A stretch of 64,000 nt of DNA from Symbiodinium kawagutii (GCA_009767595.1 VSDK01016260.1:486585-550584), one strand, 5' to 3'. Counted from the stretch's first letter, positions 22,901 to 35,620 are shown. The notes: generated from the letters alone by a model not told the origin. Numbers and translations: made by a program.

Positions 22901-23329
22901 GCATTGGTGCATGCTTTCGCATCGCATGAGCGAATGCTCACGGTTTTTACACTGTCACAAAGATGAGTGGGGAAGAGAGCAGAATGACTAGCAACGAAAT
23001 TCGATTCCATGAGCAAGTGCGGAGCAAGCGCGCAGCAAGCGTGGCCTGCTCCAGCCTGGGTTATAGACACATGTCACCGTGAGAATGATGAAATGCCACT
23101 AGAACATGAATTAGGATTACAATTTGCAACCGGCTGCTGGATTTTTTCAACGCCTTGTTTTGTGGGAAGCTGGTTCTTGAAATTCCTGTTTTTGTCATTG
23201 TTTGATGGAAGCAAATGGCATTCAACTTTGGGCGCTTGGATCTAAGGCAGAACTCGTGCTTCATGAGACCCTGGTCAGGGTTTCCAGTTGGGCGCTTGGG
23301 AAGCGTTACAGTTGCTTTTCGTGTTTCTT

Positions 23330-23470
23330 TCATCCTTTTCCATCATTTTCCATACTTCTCCATGCTTCTCCATCCTTTTCCGTCCTTTTCCATCCTTTTC
23401 CATCCAATTCCTGTTTTCCTCTCCTTTTCCTATCTCTCTTCTGATTTTCTCCTTCTCCATTTCCTGTTCC
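23330..23470. repeat. TTTTCCATCC-type pyrimidine repeat
   Basis: Degenerate tandem copies of a ten-base word (CCATCCTTTT / CCATGCTTCT). The same word expands at 4736-4800 inside array unit 3. Confidence 0.75.
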
Positions 23471-23499
23471 TTGAGACAGTTCGCAGTAAGCAGAGCCAA

Positions 23500-25407
23500 G
23501 CCACCGCCGAGGATTGAGTGTAGCTTGCCTCAAGCCAGGTCCTCAACTTCCATAGGACAGCGGGATGGGATGACATGACCAAAGGATGGCTACCAAGAGG
23601 GACCGCTGAGATCTCCTCCAGGCTTGCTGATGACTCCTGGCCCCGAGGTGTCCAGTACCACAGAAGTGGATAGGAAGCATGGAGCCCAGATGAGCCCAGA
23701 GCCGCCACCTGCCATGTGCCATGGGTTCGTTTCTGTGAATTTCGTTGTGGTCCCCAGGTTCGGTGGCCTTGGGCTTTGATACTGGACAGTGCCCATCTCA
23801 AGATGGCAAGTCGTACAGGAAGGGGACATGACAAGACGAGGCAGGACAAGGCAAGACATGACAGATGACAAATGATGGCAACATGTTGAAACTTCGGCAG
23901 ACTTTGACTTCCAAACGTCCACAACTCCCAAGGACGGTCAAACGTGGAGAAGAAGACGCGTTGCGTCGTGGCCTTGAGCGGTTTCTGTGCACAACTTTTT
24001 TTGGATTGAGGAGCTCCGTGTCCTACAAGGCTCCTCTTTTTCATGAGTTTTTATTTTTTAGTCTATCTATAACTATTTTCAACTAAACTCGATTTACATT
24101 GATTGACATTTGCCATAAAACGAATTAAGTTTGTTATATTCGTTTGTGATATTGTTTTCTTCAAGGCATTTAATGACAGGACGGCTGGAGTGCATACCGC
24201 CCACACATTTATGCGGACACCTGTAGGTGCATAGGTACACGACATACAGTTTTTTAGATTCACGCATCTGTACTCATTAAAAGGACAAACGCATCTAGAG
24301 GCGCGCGCGCCCACACACACACAGATATATGATATATAGTACATATCGACATATATTTTTCTATTGATATACATACATGCTTATTTATTTTTTCTTCATT
24401 TATATATATTTATATGTTTGTTTATTTACTTACATGTATATCTAAAGTACGTCCGCGTTATCTGATACACAAATCTTTTCATTGTATATCATTGTATTGT
24501 GTGCTGTGTTACGCTGCAAGGTGTGTCGCATACTTTCTGTAGTTCTCAGTGCCTATCAAGCTCAAAGCACAGCGGAGCACGACAGCAACTGTGCTAAGGT
24601 GGCAAAACCATTGTCTCCATTTTCGATTGGGGCAGGTCGGAGCTCAACACAATCCAGAAGTGCCTTGGACAAACAGTCACTTGTAGCTCAAAAATCTATT
24701 GAAGCAACCCTTTAGATTCGTTTGAATTCCTGTGTTGATCAAAGATGCTGCAAAATGGCAGGGATGCGGAGACTGAGTTTTTCTTTTTCTTTTGTTTTTT
24801 GGGCCTGATTAACCATAAGGATGTCTTCTTTGAGCGCGGAGAATCAGCATGATCGGCGGAAGCATTCACCTCAGCCGGCGTTGGATAGAGTTGATGCAAA
24901 GGATGCTTTACCTTCAGATTTTCAAGTTGGACAACTGTGACCTGAGATCCTTCTCACTTTGATGCTGTCGCTCGCCTTTGCTCAAACAAGCCAATTCAGC
25001 CTGCCTGCAAGTGTCCCATCGCAAGAACAGACATAGAGTTGGTTGAGACGCTAGACTGGCTGAGGCATGAAATCACCTACTACACACTTTAATTAAGCAT
25101 GATTCCCTGTGCGCACCTGCGGCCACCTGCTTTTGGCCACATTCCGAGAAAGCAATTGAAAGCATTCCAATGAGTACTTCTGTCCTGAAATCTGATTGAT
25201 GCTAGCATGTATGATGATGCATCCTGCAGTCCAGTTGGGAGTACCTGCATGATGCGTCCTGGATATTACTTGGCGGCACCCCAGTAAGACAGTACCAAAT
25301 TAAGAATGAACAGAATTCACATGACAAACTGTCACTAACCAGAACTTTAAAACAATTTCCGGCATTGCGGCATTGTTCAGAAATATTTTCGATGCAATGC
25401 TTCTCCC
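23500..25407. other. Intergenic region before the S1 gene
   Basis: I find no convincing exon. It contains AT-rich and CA/GC dinucleotide tracts (GCGCGCGCCCACACACACAC near 24302). The last 100 bases before the S1 start are AT-rich and could hold its promoter or a spliced-leader acceptor, but no specific site can be named. Confidence 0.4.
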
Positions 25408-28400
25408 ATGAGACGCACGCAGCGCTGGGGTCCTCTTCCTGTTGTCATTGGCGCTTGGTGGTTGGCCTATAGCTTGAGCTGCACATTTTTAGTGCCACAT
25501 TTGCGGCCGGGGTTGCGTGGTCGGAGCCGCGTAGCCAAAGCTAGCTCTGCAGGGTCTCAAAGCCAAGCATATCAGGTGGGTGATGAAGTGCTCACTTACT
25601 ACGAAGAAGACTGCATGTGGTATCCTGGTAGGATATTATCGATCGACCTGAATGGGTCTTACTCCTACCTGGTGAAATGGGATGTGCCCGAGGATGGCAT
25701 TGAGGAAATTCGGGTCACAGCGGCACACATGAGATGTGCACTGATTCCAATTCAGAAGCTGGAGATTGGACAACAATTTACCGGTGTTGTGAGTGTGGTC
25801 ACCGACGTTGGGGCGTTTGTCGACATTGGTGCCGAAGAAGAAGGGCTGCTGCCAATTACAATGATGGCAAAAAGTAGCTGGATTGACAGTGCCGAGGATG
25901 TGCTGGAAGAGGGGCAGACAGTCAACGTTTGGATCAGTACAAAAAAGGATGGACATTTTACTTTGACTATGGTCAAGGATTTGATCGGGCCAGACCTCAC
26001 TCATTTCGTGGACATTAGCCCCGATGAATGGGTGAATGGGGTGGTAACAAGTCTTTCTCTTGAAGGAGCCTTCGTTTCGGTGTGTGTGGATGGGGTGACT
26101 GCTGACGGCTTTTTGCATGTTTCCGAACTCAGCACTTCCTTTGTGTCCTCTGTCCAGCAAGTTTTGTCCGAAGGTCAAGCAGTGAGAGTTCGAGTGCTTT
26201 CAGTTGATATTGAAACTGGACGTATGATCTTATCCATGAAGCCGCCGCATTCACCCACTGAGACGCAGAGCCAGGGCATAATCCAATCAAGGCTGGCTGC
26301 TCTTTCGATCAACCAATGGATCCAGGGCAAAGTGGTCCGTTTAATCAAGGCTGGAGCCTTTGTCGCTGTGAATCCAGCTACTGCCCCGGCATTTTCAGAT
26401 GGTGGTGTGGTCGAAGGCCTCTTGCATCACTCAGAAATGAGTCTCAGTGCCACGTGGCTAAGAAATGAAGGGTGGTAATTTTGTAACAGAAAGCAGGCAC
26501 GGACGCTGCATGTGAAGAGCTATGAAGAGCTTAAGATTTCAAAAAAAACCTAGTTACGATATCCCAATATACCACAGTATGATGTACTCCTGGACGCTCA
26601 TGGTGTTTCAGTTTCGGAACTTTATACTACCTTTATTTACTACCCACACACTACCTATATACTATATATATATATACCCATACACTACCTGTATACTACC
26701 CATACACTACGTAGTACTACTACCCATATACTACCTGGCCTATATGCCACTTGTAGTTGGTTGTCTTTGCTGAATGGGAAAAAGATGCGATAGCTTTCCA
26801 AAGAGGGAAAGAGAGGCTAGGAGATGATGTCTGAATGTTTACCAGGGATCAGACGAAAAGATCGCGTAGATGAAGTATCACTTCTTTGGAGTTTTTTCAG
26901 TTCTCTTCATTCTTTGAACTCACTATTCCATTGCTTCTGTTCGGATCTACTTTTCATGCTTCTCCCTACAATCCTTGCTTCCATTTATTTGCTAAGGCGA
27001 GGAGGTTGATGGAAGGGGACATGATCAATGTTCGCATAGAAGCCTTGGACATTAAGGAAGAGAAGCTGAAGTTGTCAATGAAACCGAGCATCCTAGAAGT
27101 TGGAAGCGATTGGCACAGCGGTTTGATATCATCAATCTACAGACGTGGTGCGCCTGGTGCGGTAGTAGCGGTGGTTCTGCGGAATGGTGACTACGAAACT
27201 GGTTTCCTGCCGATATCGCAGATGTCGTACGATTTTGCGACAGATTTCAACTCGGGCTCTCTGCTCATTGGCCAGGAGGTCAAGGTCAAGCTTCTCTCCT
27301 TCCAAAATGGCAACATCACCTTGTCCATGCGGGAAGCCTCAAGCAAGTCCCCATCCACTTCTTCCCCACGGGATTTATCGGTTTTTGCAAAGATTCCTCG
27401 CGACAAGTGGATCCTTGGATGCCTGGCTCGTGTTGCAAGAGCTGGTCTCTTCATTACTCTCCAACTGGATGGAGTTCAAGCAGATGCCCTGCTGCGACGC
27501 GCAAAAGTGGCTTGGGGCCCCAGCCATCTCAGTGACATGCTCTGACGTGCGGGGATGGTACGCATCGGTGACAACACGCCACAACTTTCCTGTTGTAGAG
27601 TCTGTCATCAAATCATTGCTTTTGATGGGGATGGTGTCGAAATGATGCACATTGTTTCGGACCATCAAGGGCAATGGAGACGTGAGTAATACACAAGCAT
27701 AAGAGCCACAACAATGATGATAAGGAAGTGTATGATGTGTACATAGATGCATTGCATTGCATTGCATACCGTACCATGCCATACGCTATCCTACCCCACC
27801 ACACATCACAGCACACCGCAGCACACCACACCATATCATACCGTACCGTACCGTACCATAGCATACCCCATAACATACAGTTCCGTAATTTCGGTAGGTT
27901 TGACTATTGTTAATTGTTTTAATGACATTTTTTGTATTTTTCTAATCACGTAGTATTATTATAGAAATTTTGGATGCCGACCATAGTCTATGTGCTGACC
28001 AGCAAGCACACATATGTATATGGACATTGGGTTTGTATCCTGATCATTCCTGATCGCTGTACATGTTCCAGCCCCAGGCCCTGACGGCCCTTCCCTCCCC
28101 ATGTCATCCCCCCCCAAAAAATAGCCTGAGCTTCGCATTTGCCTGCTATTCAAGGCCTTTGGAAGCTTTAGCCTCCCATTCACACTTTATTTGCAGCAGT
28201 TGGAAGCTTTACGTACTGCATATCTCATGTACTGCCTACATTTGCCTATGTGTCTCCAATAGACTACCTACACACGACCTAAAACCTACCACTAAAATCT
28301 CAATATGCGTATGTGTTACCAATATAGCACCTATATGCTAGCTCCCTACTTGCTACCCCTATGCTACCCATATGCTACCTGTATACTGCCTATATGCTAC

Positions 28401-29654
28401 CTTATATACTACTTATATGCTACGTGCCTATTTGCTACTTATCACTACCTATACAAAGCCTACGTACTAGCTGTATACTACCTATATACTACTTATATCC
28501 TATCCATATAGTTACTACCCTATATACCACCTATATGCTACCTATGTAGCACCTTCGTGCTAGCGTATGCTACCTATATACCACCTACGTACTACGGACA
28601 ACCAACATACTACCCAAGATCGTGCTACATAGATACTACCTGCGTGCTACCTACATGCCACCCACATACTGCCTATGTACTTATATGCTACCACCCCGTT
28701 CCGCCCACCCATCCCACCACCACACCACAGGGGGCCAATCAACCACCACCACAACGCATCACACCACAGGGGGGAGGGGGAAGTAGTACCGGCGTACCAT
28801 GACAATGGGTGTCCATAGAGAGGGTGAGGGGGGTGGGGCAGCAGGGCTGGAACATGCATGCATTCGGTTGCAAATGCATATGTCGACAAATGGTTGCTCC
28901 AACGAGCATTTGAATAACTTTTCATGTTGGCATATGTTGGCATGTGTGTCTATGATTCGCATCAGCCCTGCCAGCCTTAGGTCCGCGAGCTGGAGGTGGG
29001 TGAGCCCGTGCGGGTGAGGATTGTCAATGTGGATAACGACCTTGGGAGGTTGGAAGTCTCAATGTTGCCGCTGAGAAGCGGCCCCTTTGCCAGAAAAGGG
29101 CGAGATGCAGCTGGAGTGTGAGTTGCCACTATAAGATAGCAAGTAATTCATTTCAATCCATCAGCAAGGCAGCAACTCCACAATAGATCGCATGCAATTG
29201 ATTTCAAGCAAGGCAGCAACGCAGCAACGCAGCAACGCCATTTGTTTCAGGTACTGGAGGTATTACTCTGGAGGCATCTTGCGCTTATCTTGGGAGGTGC
29301 AGCCATCGCTGGGCCAACTCTTGGCGCAAGGCATGCGATGGTTCACTTGTGCCAGGTTGCACGGGCATACTACCAGCGCTTCTGCAATGTTGGCGACTTA
29401 AGTCGTGCTGCCATTGGACCTGTCACTGCTTCTAAAGTTATCTCAAATTGGCAGTTTCGCACATTTTTCTCTGTATTCCTTGCGCCCCGTGACATCGACC
29501 CAAGGCTGCTGGGTGGGACCGTGTGGCCTTCATGATCTACGATTTCGATTCAATGCTGGCGGCCTTAGAAAGGGTGGCCTTGGGCCTTCTCAGCCACATC
29601 TCAGCTTCTGAAGGGGTAGAACACAGCAAGTTTCGCGCCCGTTCGATGTTGTAG
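25408..29654 (+). CDS. Plastid-targeted S1-domain RNA-binding protein (ribosomal protein S1-like)
   Basis: Exon 1 (25408-26471) starts at an ATG with a signal-anchor stretch (VVIGAWWLAYSLSCTFL) followed at once by F-L-V-P and an Arg-rich segment, the layout of peridinin-plastid leaders. Residues 54-110 form a Tudor/SH3-like segment (VGDEVLTYYEED, WYPGRI). S1 repeats follow at about residues 116-195 (GVVSVVTDVGAFVDIGAEEEG), 210-282 (VVTSLSLEGAFVSV) and 305 on (KVVRLIKAGAFVAV). Intron 26472-27001 is GT-AG and restores NEG/RLMEGDMINVRIE. Exon 2 (from 27002) completes repeat 3 and holds two more S1 repeats. Exon 3 (28981-29117) closes the last (VGEPVRVRIVNVDNDLGRLE). Exon 2 probably ends at a GT after LLRRAK (about 27509), and a small exon may be missing. 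The last exon (29505-29654) reads GWDRVAFMIYDFDSMLAALE and ends at TAG. The frame of the exon near 29252 is ambiguous. Several S1 repeats suggest mRNA binding, plausibly in plastid translation; that role is inference. Confidence 0.75.
26630..26750. repeat. Degenerate CTACC-TATA repeat
   Basis: Imperfect iterations of CTACCTATATACTA/CACTAC inside intron 1 of the S1 gene. A longer relative lies at 28300-28690. Confidence 0.75.
27740..27880. repeat. Pentanucleotide-type tract (GCATT / CGTAC / ACCACA)
   Basis: Runs of GCATT, then ACACCGC/ACCACAC, then CGTAC words. It lies in an intron of the S1 gene and is non-coding. Confidence 0.75.
28300..28690. repeat. Long degenerate CTACCTATATG repeat
   Basis: About 390 bp of imperfect 10-12 base words (TATGCTACCTATA, ATACTACCTA) inside an S1-gene intron. 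The similarity to 26630-26750 shows that two introns of one gene carry the same repeat type. Confidence 0.8.
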
Positions 29655-29729
29655 TCCTAGTATGTCCTAGTCTATTTTGTCGCTGTGAATGTCAGATTCG
29701 GTTCTTGTCTATCTTGCCCATTACGCATT

Positions 29730-29731
29730 GC

Positions 29732-29769
<38 letters not shown>

Positions 29770-29960
29770 GATAGGTAGATGGATACAATGTACAGATAGA
29801 TAGACTGGTGAGTAATTAAATGGACAGAGAGATAGGCAGATTGATAGACAGAGATGGATTTATTCTAGATATATGTAGATTAATTTACAGAGCTAGATAG
29901 GCATGTTATATGGACAGATCAAAAGATATGAGGAGAGGTAGACGGGTAGATCGATAGAGG
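29730..29960. repeat. (GATA)n microsatellite, pure then degenerate
   Basis: About ten perfect GATA units near 29731-29768, followed by about 190 bp of decayed GATA/GACA words. It lies directly 3' of the S1 gene stop. Confidence 0.9.
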
Positions 29961-30359
29961 TAGATAGATAGGTTCATTTTTTGCACACGTAGTTACATGG
30001 TTACAGTGCCAAATGCTGTCGTACGATATTCAAGTACATCACATCATGTCATCATGCAACTTGTCATTGAGTCATGATACACAGAATTGCACCCATGTTT
30101 TTGTATTATATTACATTGCATCATTTTGGATAGTGTGTTGTGATGTTGTGATTGATTGTTTTGTACATCCTACACATCACGGCAATACAACCTGTTACAG
30201 TCTATCATGTTGCCACCGCACGCGCACACATGTATATACATGCTGATCTAATATACAAACGTATGCATCCATTTTTGCTCGCATTTGACCATGTTCGAGT
30301 GTTTGTTTGTTTTTGGGGATGGGTTGGGGGGTGCAATGGCGTTCAAGTGGGCATGAACT

Positions 30360-30830
30360 GAGGATTTAATCTTTGATGGTTGGTACTATGCTGGTCGATA
30401 TTTTGATGATTAGTGCCACGATGGTTGATATGTGATTGTCGGTTGATACTAGGATGGTCTTTCTACGACGGTGCAATAATGGTTGATATGAGGGTGATTG
30501 ACCTATCATGGATGATACTGGGACGATTTATTTTCATTGCAGGTGTAATAGCCTTCGAGTGGACATGAACCTGGGTTTCACTAAATTATGGTTGTCACCA
30601 CGATGGTTGGTCTCTGTTTGTTGAAACTAACATCGTTGATCTTTGATGGTTGATACTTTGCAGGTTGATTCTGCGCTGGTTGATACTTAGATGGTAGATA
30701 CTATGATGGTTGATACTATGATGGTTGATCTATATGGTTGATCTACCATGGTTGATCTGGTATGGTTCATCTATGACGGTTGGTTTTTGATTTTTGATGG
30801 TTGGTATATGATGGCTCCGACTACGATGTG
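30360..30830. repeat. Degenerate GATGGTTGATACT repeat
   Basis: About 470 bp in which the word GATGGTTGATA(C/T)T recurs with spacing of roughly 15-35 bp and many substitutions. No coding potential. The motif recalls the GATGGTTACT word of the 49-bp minisatellite at 35.7 kb. Confidence 0.75.
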
Positions 30831-30839
30831 AGGTGAGGG

Positions 30840-32100
30840 CAAACGCCGCCAATCTGAGACGTGGCACCAATTTTTTGGGCTTCTCGCTGTAGTGAAATGG
30901 TTTAGAGTGTTTTTTTTTCAAGATCCAAGTATAAGTACCTGCTCTAAAAAAAAAGGTTTTTTGTTGGGCTTCTTGCTATGGTGAAAACCAACGGGACTGA
31001 AAACTAGACGTCCTGTGGAAGCCTGGCTCGTTCGTGGTGTCCAGTTCTCAGAACCCTGCGGAAATAGCTTGCAAAATCACTGAAAAATTGCTGGAATTTC
31101 GATGATTTGTCATCAAAGAGACATTGGAAGAAGTCTCTTAGCATTGCAAATACTACAAGGACGAAGATCGCCATGATGAAGTATAACGAGAAAAACGAAA
31201 AAGCATGCGCGCAAAAAACCATCCGCTGGGATGAATTTGTACATAGTTGCACGTTTCCGATGCACGCGCACGCACGCACACACACACACACACACACACC
31301 CGATCAGGCACACACACACATATGTATGAGAATTATGAAAACATGTATAAGTATCGAACCGTGTGTTGTGCGTAATTCATCATCTCTCTGGTCCTTTGTT
31401 ATGTCCTCCTAACATGTAGAAGGCCTTCGTGCCCCTTTGCTCAGCTTGTTTCCTTGTTTTGACTTGCGAGGTCTGACAACGACTTCATGGGGAAAGTGGC
31501 CATCACCTCAGCTGCCATGTTGCAACTGCAGATGCTTTTTATTGAAATTCAACCGAGTACTACACTCCGGTGATCTAACGTAGCAATGGAAAATCACCAT
31601 ATTTTGCAGAGAAACCCCTGGGAAACCATCAATAATTGGTGGATTTTCCATTGGTATGTTAGATCACCAGAGGGCAATCAGTTGCTTCATACTCTTCTGT
31701 CATTCAACTACGCAGCCGCTTTTGCGATGGAGAGAGGGCTAGACGGCGTGGGCATGACCAGACTCACATGTTGTTTCAAGTTTTTGTGGGCCCAGATGTG
31801 TTGAGGGTGGCGCCACCATGCTGCTGGCTATGATAGTCCGATTGATGCATTTTGGACCGAAGCCAAATAAGTCAAAGGGTGCCCAATGGCTGGCGACATA
31901 TAAGTTGTGTCGCTGGGTGCCGGAAAAGGAATGAACACACGAGTTTAAGAATTTCAAGGTAGAAATTTGGCCATGAAATGCATCGGCAAGACATGGATAA
32001 AGCATAAAGCAGGACAAAGCAAGACATCATAAGACATTCGTAACAGATTGTATGAGATGTCTGAGCTCGTGGTGCTGAGAAATTGCTCTCCGGCGTTGCC
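30840..32100. other. Region without supported genes
   Basis: Contains a CA-dinucleotide tract (about 31265-31320) and one inverted-repeat element (listed separately). No exon with convincing protein character. Confidence 0.4.
31569..31668. mobile_element. 100-bp inverted-repeat element
   Basis: The left arm 31569-31599 (GGTGATCTAACGTAGCAATG..., ending CACCA) pairs with the right arm 31637-31668 (TGGTGGATTTTCCATTGG..., ending AGATCACC) with about four mismatches. A 37-base loop separates them. It looks like a small MITE or foldback element. Confidence 0.7.
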
Positions 32101-32127
32101 TGGGCTCAGGATGTAACCTTGGAGCCG

Positions 32128-32275
32128 ACTAAAGAGATTACGGTTCCTTTGGATCTGAATCAGAGGCCGTGCGTGAACAAAGAAGTCTCAGGGGTCTGAC
32201 TTTGCTTCTCGCTCTCTTTGTTCTCACCGCATTTGTTGCAGTGTGGCTGTGGGCTTTTGGCCAGCAGTCATTTTG
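32128..32275 (+). CDS. Exon candidate encoding a single membrane helix
   Basis: The frame reads GSFGSESEAVREQRSLRG and then LTLLLALFVLTAFVAVWLWAF, a typical transmembrane helix preceded by a charged, basic juxtamembrane segment. An AG at about 32135 could be the acceptor. The frame continues open to 32405 but probably ends at an earlier donor. It may be the first coding exon of the gene whose later exons lie at 32.5-34.4 kb. No family recognised. Confidence 0.35.
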
Positions 32276-33152
32276 TGACGTAGGCTTTTCCGATTGGCTT
32301 CGGGCGTTCAGAAAACTGAATGGAGATGTTGGAAGCGCGTTGCTAAACTGTCGTGCCCCCAGCATTGAGAATTACATCACTAAAATGCACGGTGAAAATA
32401 CATGAACATACAGAATTGTTACAGCAATGGATATAAATTGTGAACATGTGGTGACAGTGATAATCTTTACATTGTTACAAGTCGTTTCAAGATGACTTCG
32501 TCACTTTTGGATTCCGAAGCTAAGGACGTACTCCATCGAGCCCGAAGCTCAGCTCAGCAATGCCAGCTCCGCGCTCGACGGATTCCGCGCCAAGGTGGGT
32601 GGACTATCCCCAAAGCTCTCGACTGGTCGGTGCTTGGCGCGTCCTGGGCCGAGTCTCGCGACGCATGTGACGCTTACAGAGGCAGCATGTCGTAGCATAT
32701 CGCAGCATGTGTTTGCCACACTTGCCCGGCTCCATTTGGCTTGCAGACTTCTCACAGTTTCAGGGGGGCGCAGACTCATCTAGCAACATCTTGGCGTCTA
32801 AGCGAATCTAAATGCAGTACTTTTTCTCACAAAAACTTGATCCAGAAGTAAGTTTTGAAAAGACACGCTGACTTATGCTGACACATTGGCGTAGCATTAC
32901 CTACTGAGTGCTGAGTGGCATGCAGCCTGGGGAGCATGGCTCTGAACCTGCAAAGACGGCACCAAATGTCACTGCTTTCCCGCAGGCCTGGGCAAAGAAG
33001 TGGCAACACACACACACAGAGCACAAATCAGAGAGAGAGAGAGAGATGTGCAGTGCGATGTGCAGTGCGATGTTCGCAGCGTCATAGGATGTCTCTGTTT
33101 GAAGCCTTGTTTCAACAGCAGGATTCCATGTGTCAACATTTCTGCCACAGCA

Positions 33153-34400
33153 CAGTGCCGCCGCGAGGAGGTCCAGGAAGTTCTCAGCGAACTTCACTTG
33201 GAAGACTTTGAACATTCGTTTCAGCAGCGGGAGATTCGCTCCATTAAGGCGCGCTGGCTGTTCATTGGTCCCGGGATTGCTTGGCCAAAGAGATGAGGGA
33301 AGCTCTAAAGATAGCAGGGAGGACTTCTCTTGTCATCTTCTCTCTCTTGTTCTGTTTCTCTTTCTCTTTCTCTTTTTTTTTTCTCTCTCTCTCTCTCTCT
33401 CGCGCTCTCTCTCTTTCTCTTACTTCCCTAAATCGTAGAGCGGCTAATTTAGCAGAAAGAGTGACAAACCCTCTTTGCATCTACTTGCCATGGATCACAT
33501 AACAAGTATGTGCACATTGCGAGCTACAGACACCCACTGAAGATCCATAAATCCATATTTTTGCCTTTAAATCAAAGTCCACTTTTTATCACCCCTATAT
33601 AGCTTGCCTTCACCCGTCTCCCAGCGATTGTATGGCAAGCGCCAGCTCTTGAGCACCAGATCGAGCCAAGACAACGATAGCAGGAATCAATTGCCGCAAC
33701 GATTCAATGCGTTTACAGACTTAATAAAACCCGTTAAGACATCCCCTCACACTACTACATAATACTACAATGACTCTACGATGGTTGAGGTTTCAGGATT
33801 TTCTGGTCATCTTCACTCAACCGCCACCAGGACTTGGCATCCATCCGGTTTGAAGAACTGCTGGAGTTGGGCCTTTCCATGGTCCAAAGCTCGCTTCGGT
33901 GGATGGGAAATGCGCAAATTGCATGAACTATGACATGTCTATGGCAATGTATGGCATGTCCGAAGCTTCCCCGAAGAATCCCATGAGAAGTGTCCCTCGC
34001 TTCGAAGCCATAGGTCCAATGCCATCTCTTCTTGGCCAAGATTTCGGAGATTCTTCCACCAGAGAGCGGTACATTGAGGCCGGTCGCCAGTCACTGCTCC
34101 GCCTTTCAACATCTCTCAACGCCTGTGACTTAAAGTGTCCTCGCTATTGAAATGATTTGGAGTCGAACAATCATTCAATTTCAGATTCTGAAACTGAACA
34201 ATCTAAAAATGCGACGCCCCCTGCAGGGTCCAGGAGATTCGGGACACAGCAGAGGAGGAAATCCTTAGAGCCTTTGAAGGCAGCAGACTTGTGCATCGGG
34301 GTGGCTTCGGACATCAAACCGAGCTCAAACACTGCATCTTCATGTTCAAGCAGATGTTCGGATCATGTCTCGACACCACCCGTTCTTGGTGGCATTGCCA
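33153..34400 (+). CDS. Exon cluster with a SAM-like segment, otherwise unrecognised
   Basis: Exon-like pieces: 33153-33255 (REEVQEVLSELHLEDFEHSF then QQREIRSIKAR); 33828-33920 (RQDLASIRFEELLELGLSM); and 34234-34380 after GGGTCCAG (EIRDTAEEEILRAFEGSR, then HRGGFGHQTELKHCIFMFK). The pattern V-L-x-E-L-x-L-E-D-F-x-x-x-F-x-x-x-E-I matches the first helices of a sterile-alpha-motif domain, a protein-interaction fold. Coding frames change between pieces, so introns must separate them; exact splice sites are unknown. A (CT)n tract at 33345-33420 lies in one intron. Function is unknown. Confidence 0.35.
33345..33425. repeat. (CT)n/(TTTCTC)n pyrimidine tract
   Basis: Simple pyrimidine run of about 80 bp. 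Non-coding. Confidence 0.85.
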
Positions 34401-35041
34401 GGCACATTGGGGCCATCCGCAGATGATCATGCTGAGAATGGCGATTGTAGGCTTTTCGAATGCTCTGCAAGTCGGTCAAGCAGCAATTACCCATGAGCAT
34501 TGAAATTAAAGAAGCCCGGAAAGGCATTTGAAATGCAACAGGATGTGCTGTGTCTTCGTTTGGCATCGACACACTGTGGGAATCGCTGAGAGGCCAGAGA
34601 CTATGCCACCGCCTCCTTCCACACCTCTGTCGGAAGTGTGCCGGAAGCGAGCGCATTCCAGCCACTACTCGACAGGACACGTCACGTCAAATTCCAACCA
34701 CGCGACGACATACAAATCGCACAATTTTGATTGGCTACTTTCCATCCCAAGCACTGCCGGATTGTTTCCTTATCGAAGACTTCCATCTTTCAACGGGGTT
34801 AAACGCATTGCGATGATTGGTGAACCTTTTAGATTTCTGTTGGTTCTGGTTGCCAAGCAAATGTGAATGGGAGGGTGGCAGGGTGAAATATCGCACAGTG
34901 CAAGGAAGACTGCTTGATGACCTTCGCAGTTTTTCACATTTCTTTTAGGTTTTTAATCATGTGTCATTAGTCATGTTTCATTTTTATATTTAGTCATGTT
35001 TCATTAGGTCATCATTTCTCCAGTTTCTGTTTCATTAGTCA

Positions 35042-35229
35042 ATGTCTTCTCTTTTTATGTCTTGTGACGAAGCAGGAGCTGCACGCGGTTCTGAACGGCC
35101 AACCAGCTCAGTGTCAGCGACAGACTCTTCCTCATCCCTCCACTTGGAGGCTCCGCCATTTGAACGGTGCATTGTGTGTTCAGCTGAAGCTCCTATTGCT
35201 TTGGAAGAACTGTCAGGCTACTGGCTAGA
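35042..35229 (+). CDS. Exon candidate, Ser-rich, unrecognised
   Basis: After TTTCATTAG the frame reads CDEAGAARGSERPTSSVSA, then SSSSLHLEAPPFERCIVCSA and EAPIALEELSGYWLE, followed by GTAGTT as a good donor. A C-x-x-C (CIVC) lies in the middle. Clean acceptor and donor support a real exon. Neighbouring exons are not found because of the repeats downstream. Confidence 0.4.
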
Positions 35230-35437
35230 GGTAGTTTTGATACTGTAGAAGCAATCCTAGGTTCGCTGGTTGTGGGCTCGGATATAGCACCCTGTTGCCT
35301 GCCTTTGGGTATCCCCTGCAGTAGAATACAAGATCATCATCATCACTAATTACTATATCAATCCATGCCCACCAGGCATCCTCCATCATCTGTGATCAAT
35401 CATCAATTATGAATCACCTGTCATCGGCATCGTCACT

Positions 35438-35521
35438 ACCATCAGCACCAGCACCACCACCACCACCACCAGCACCACCAGCACCACCAGCACCACCAGC
35501 ACCACCAGCACCACCAGCACC

Positions 35522-35552
<31 letters not shown>

Positions 35553-35553
35553 G

Positions 35554-35620
<67 letters not shown>

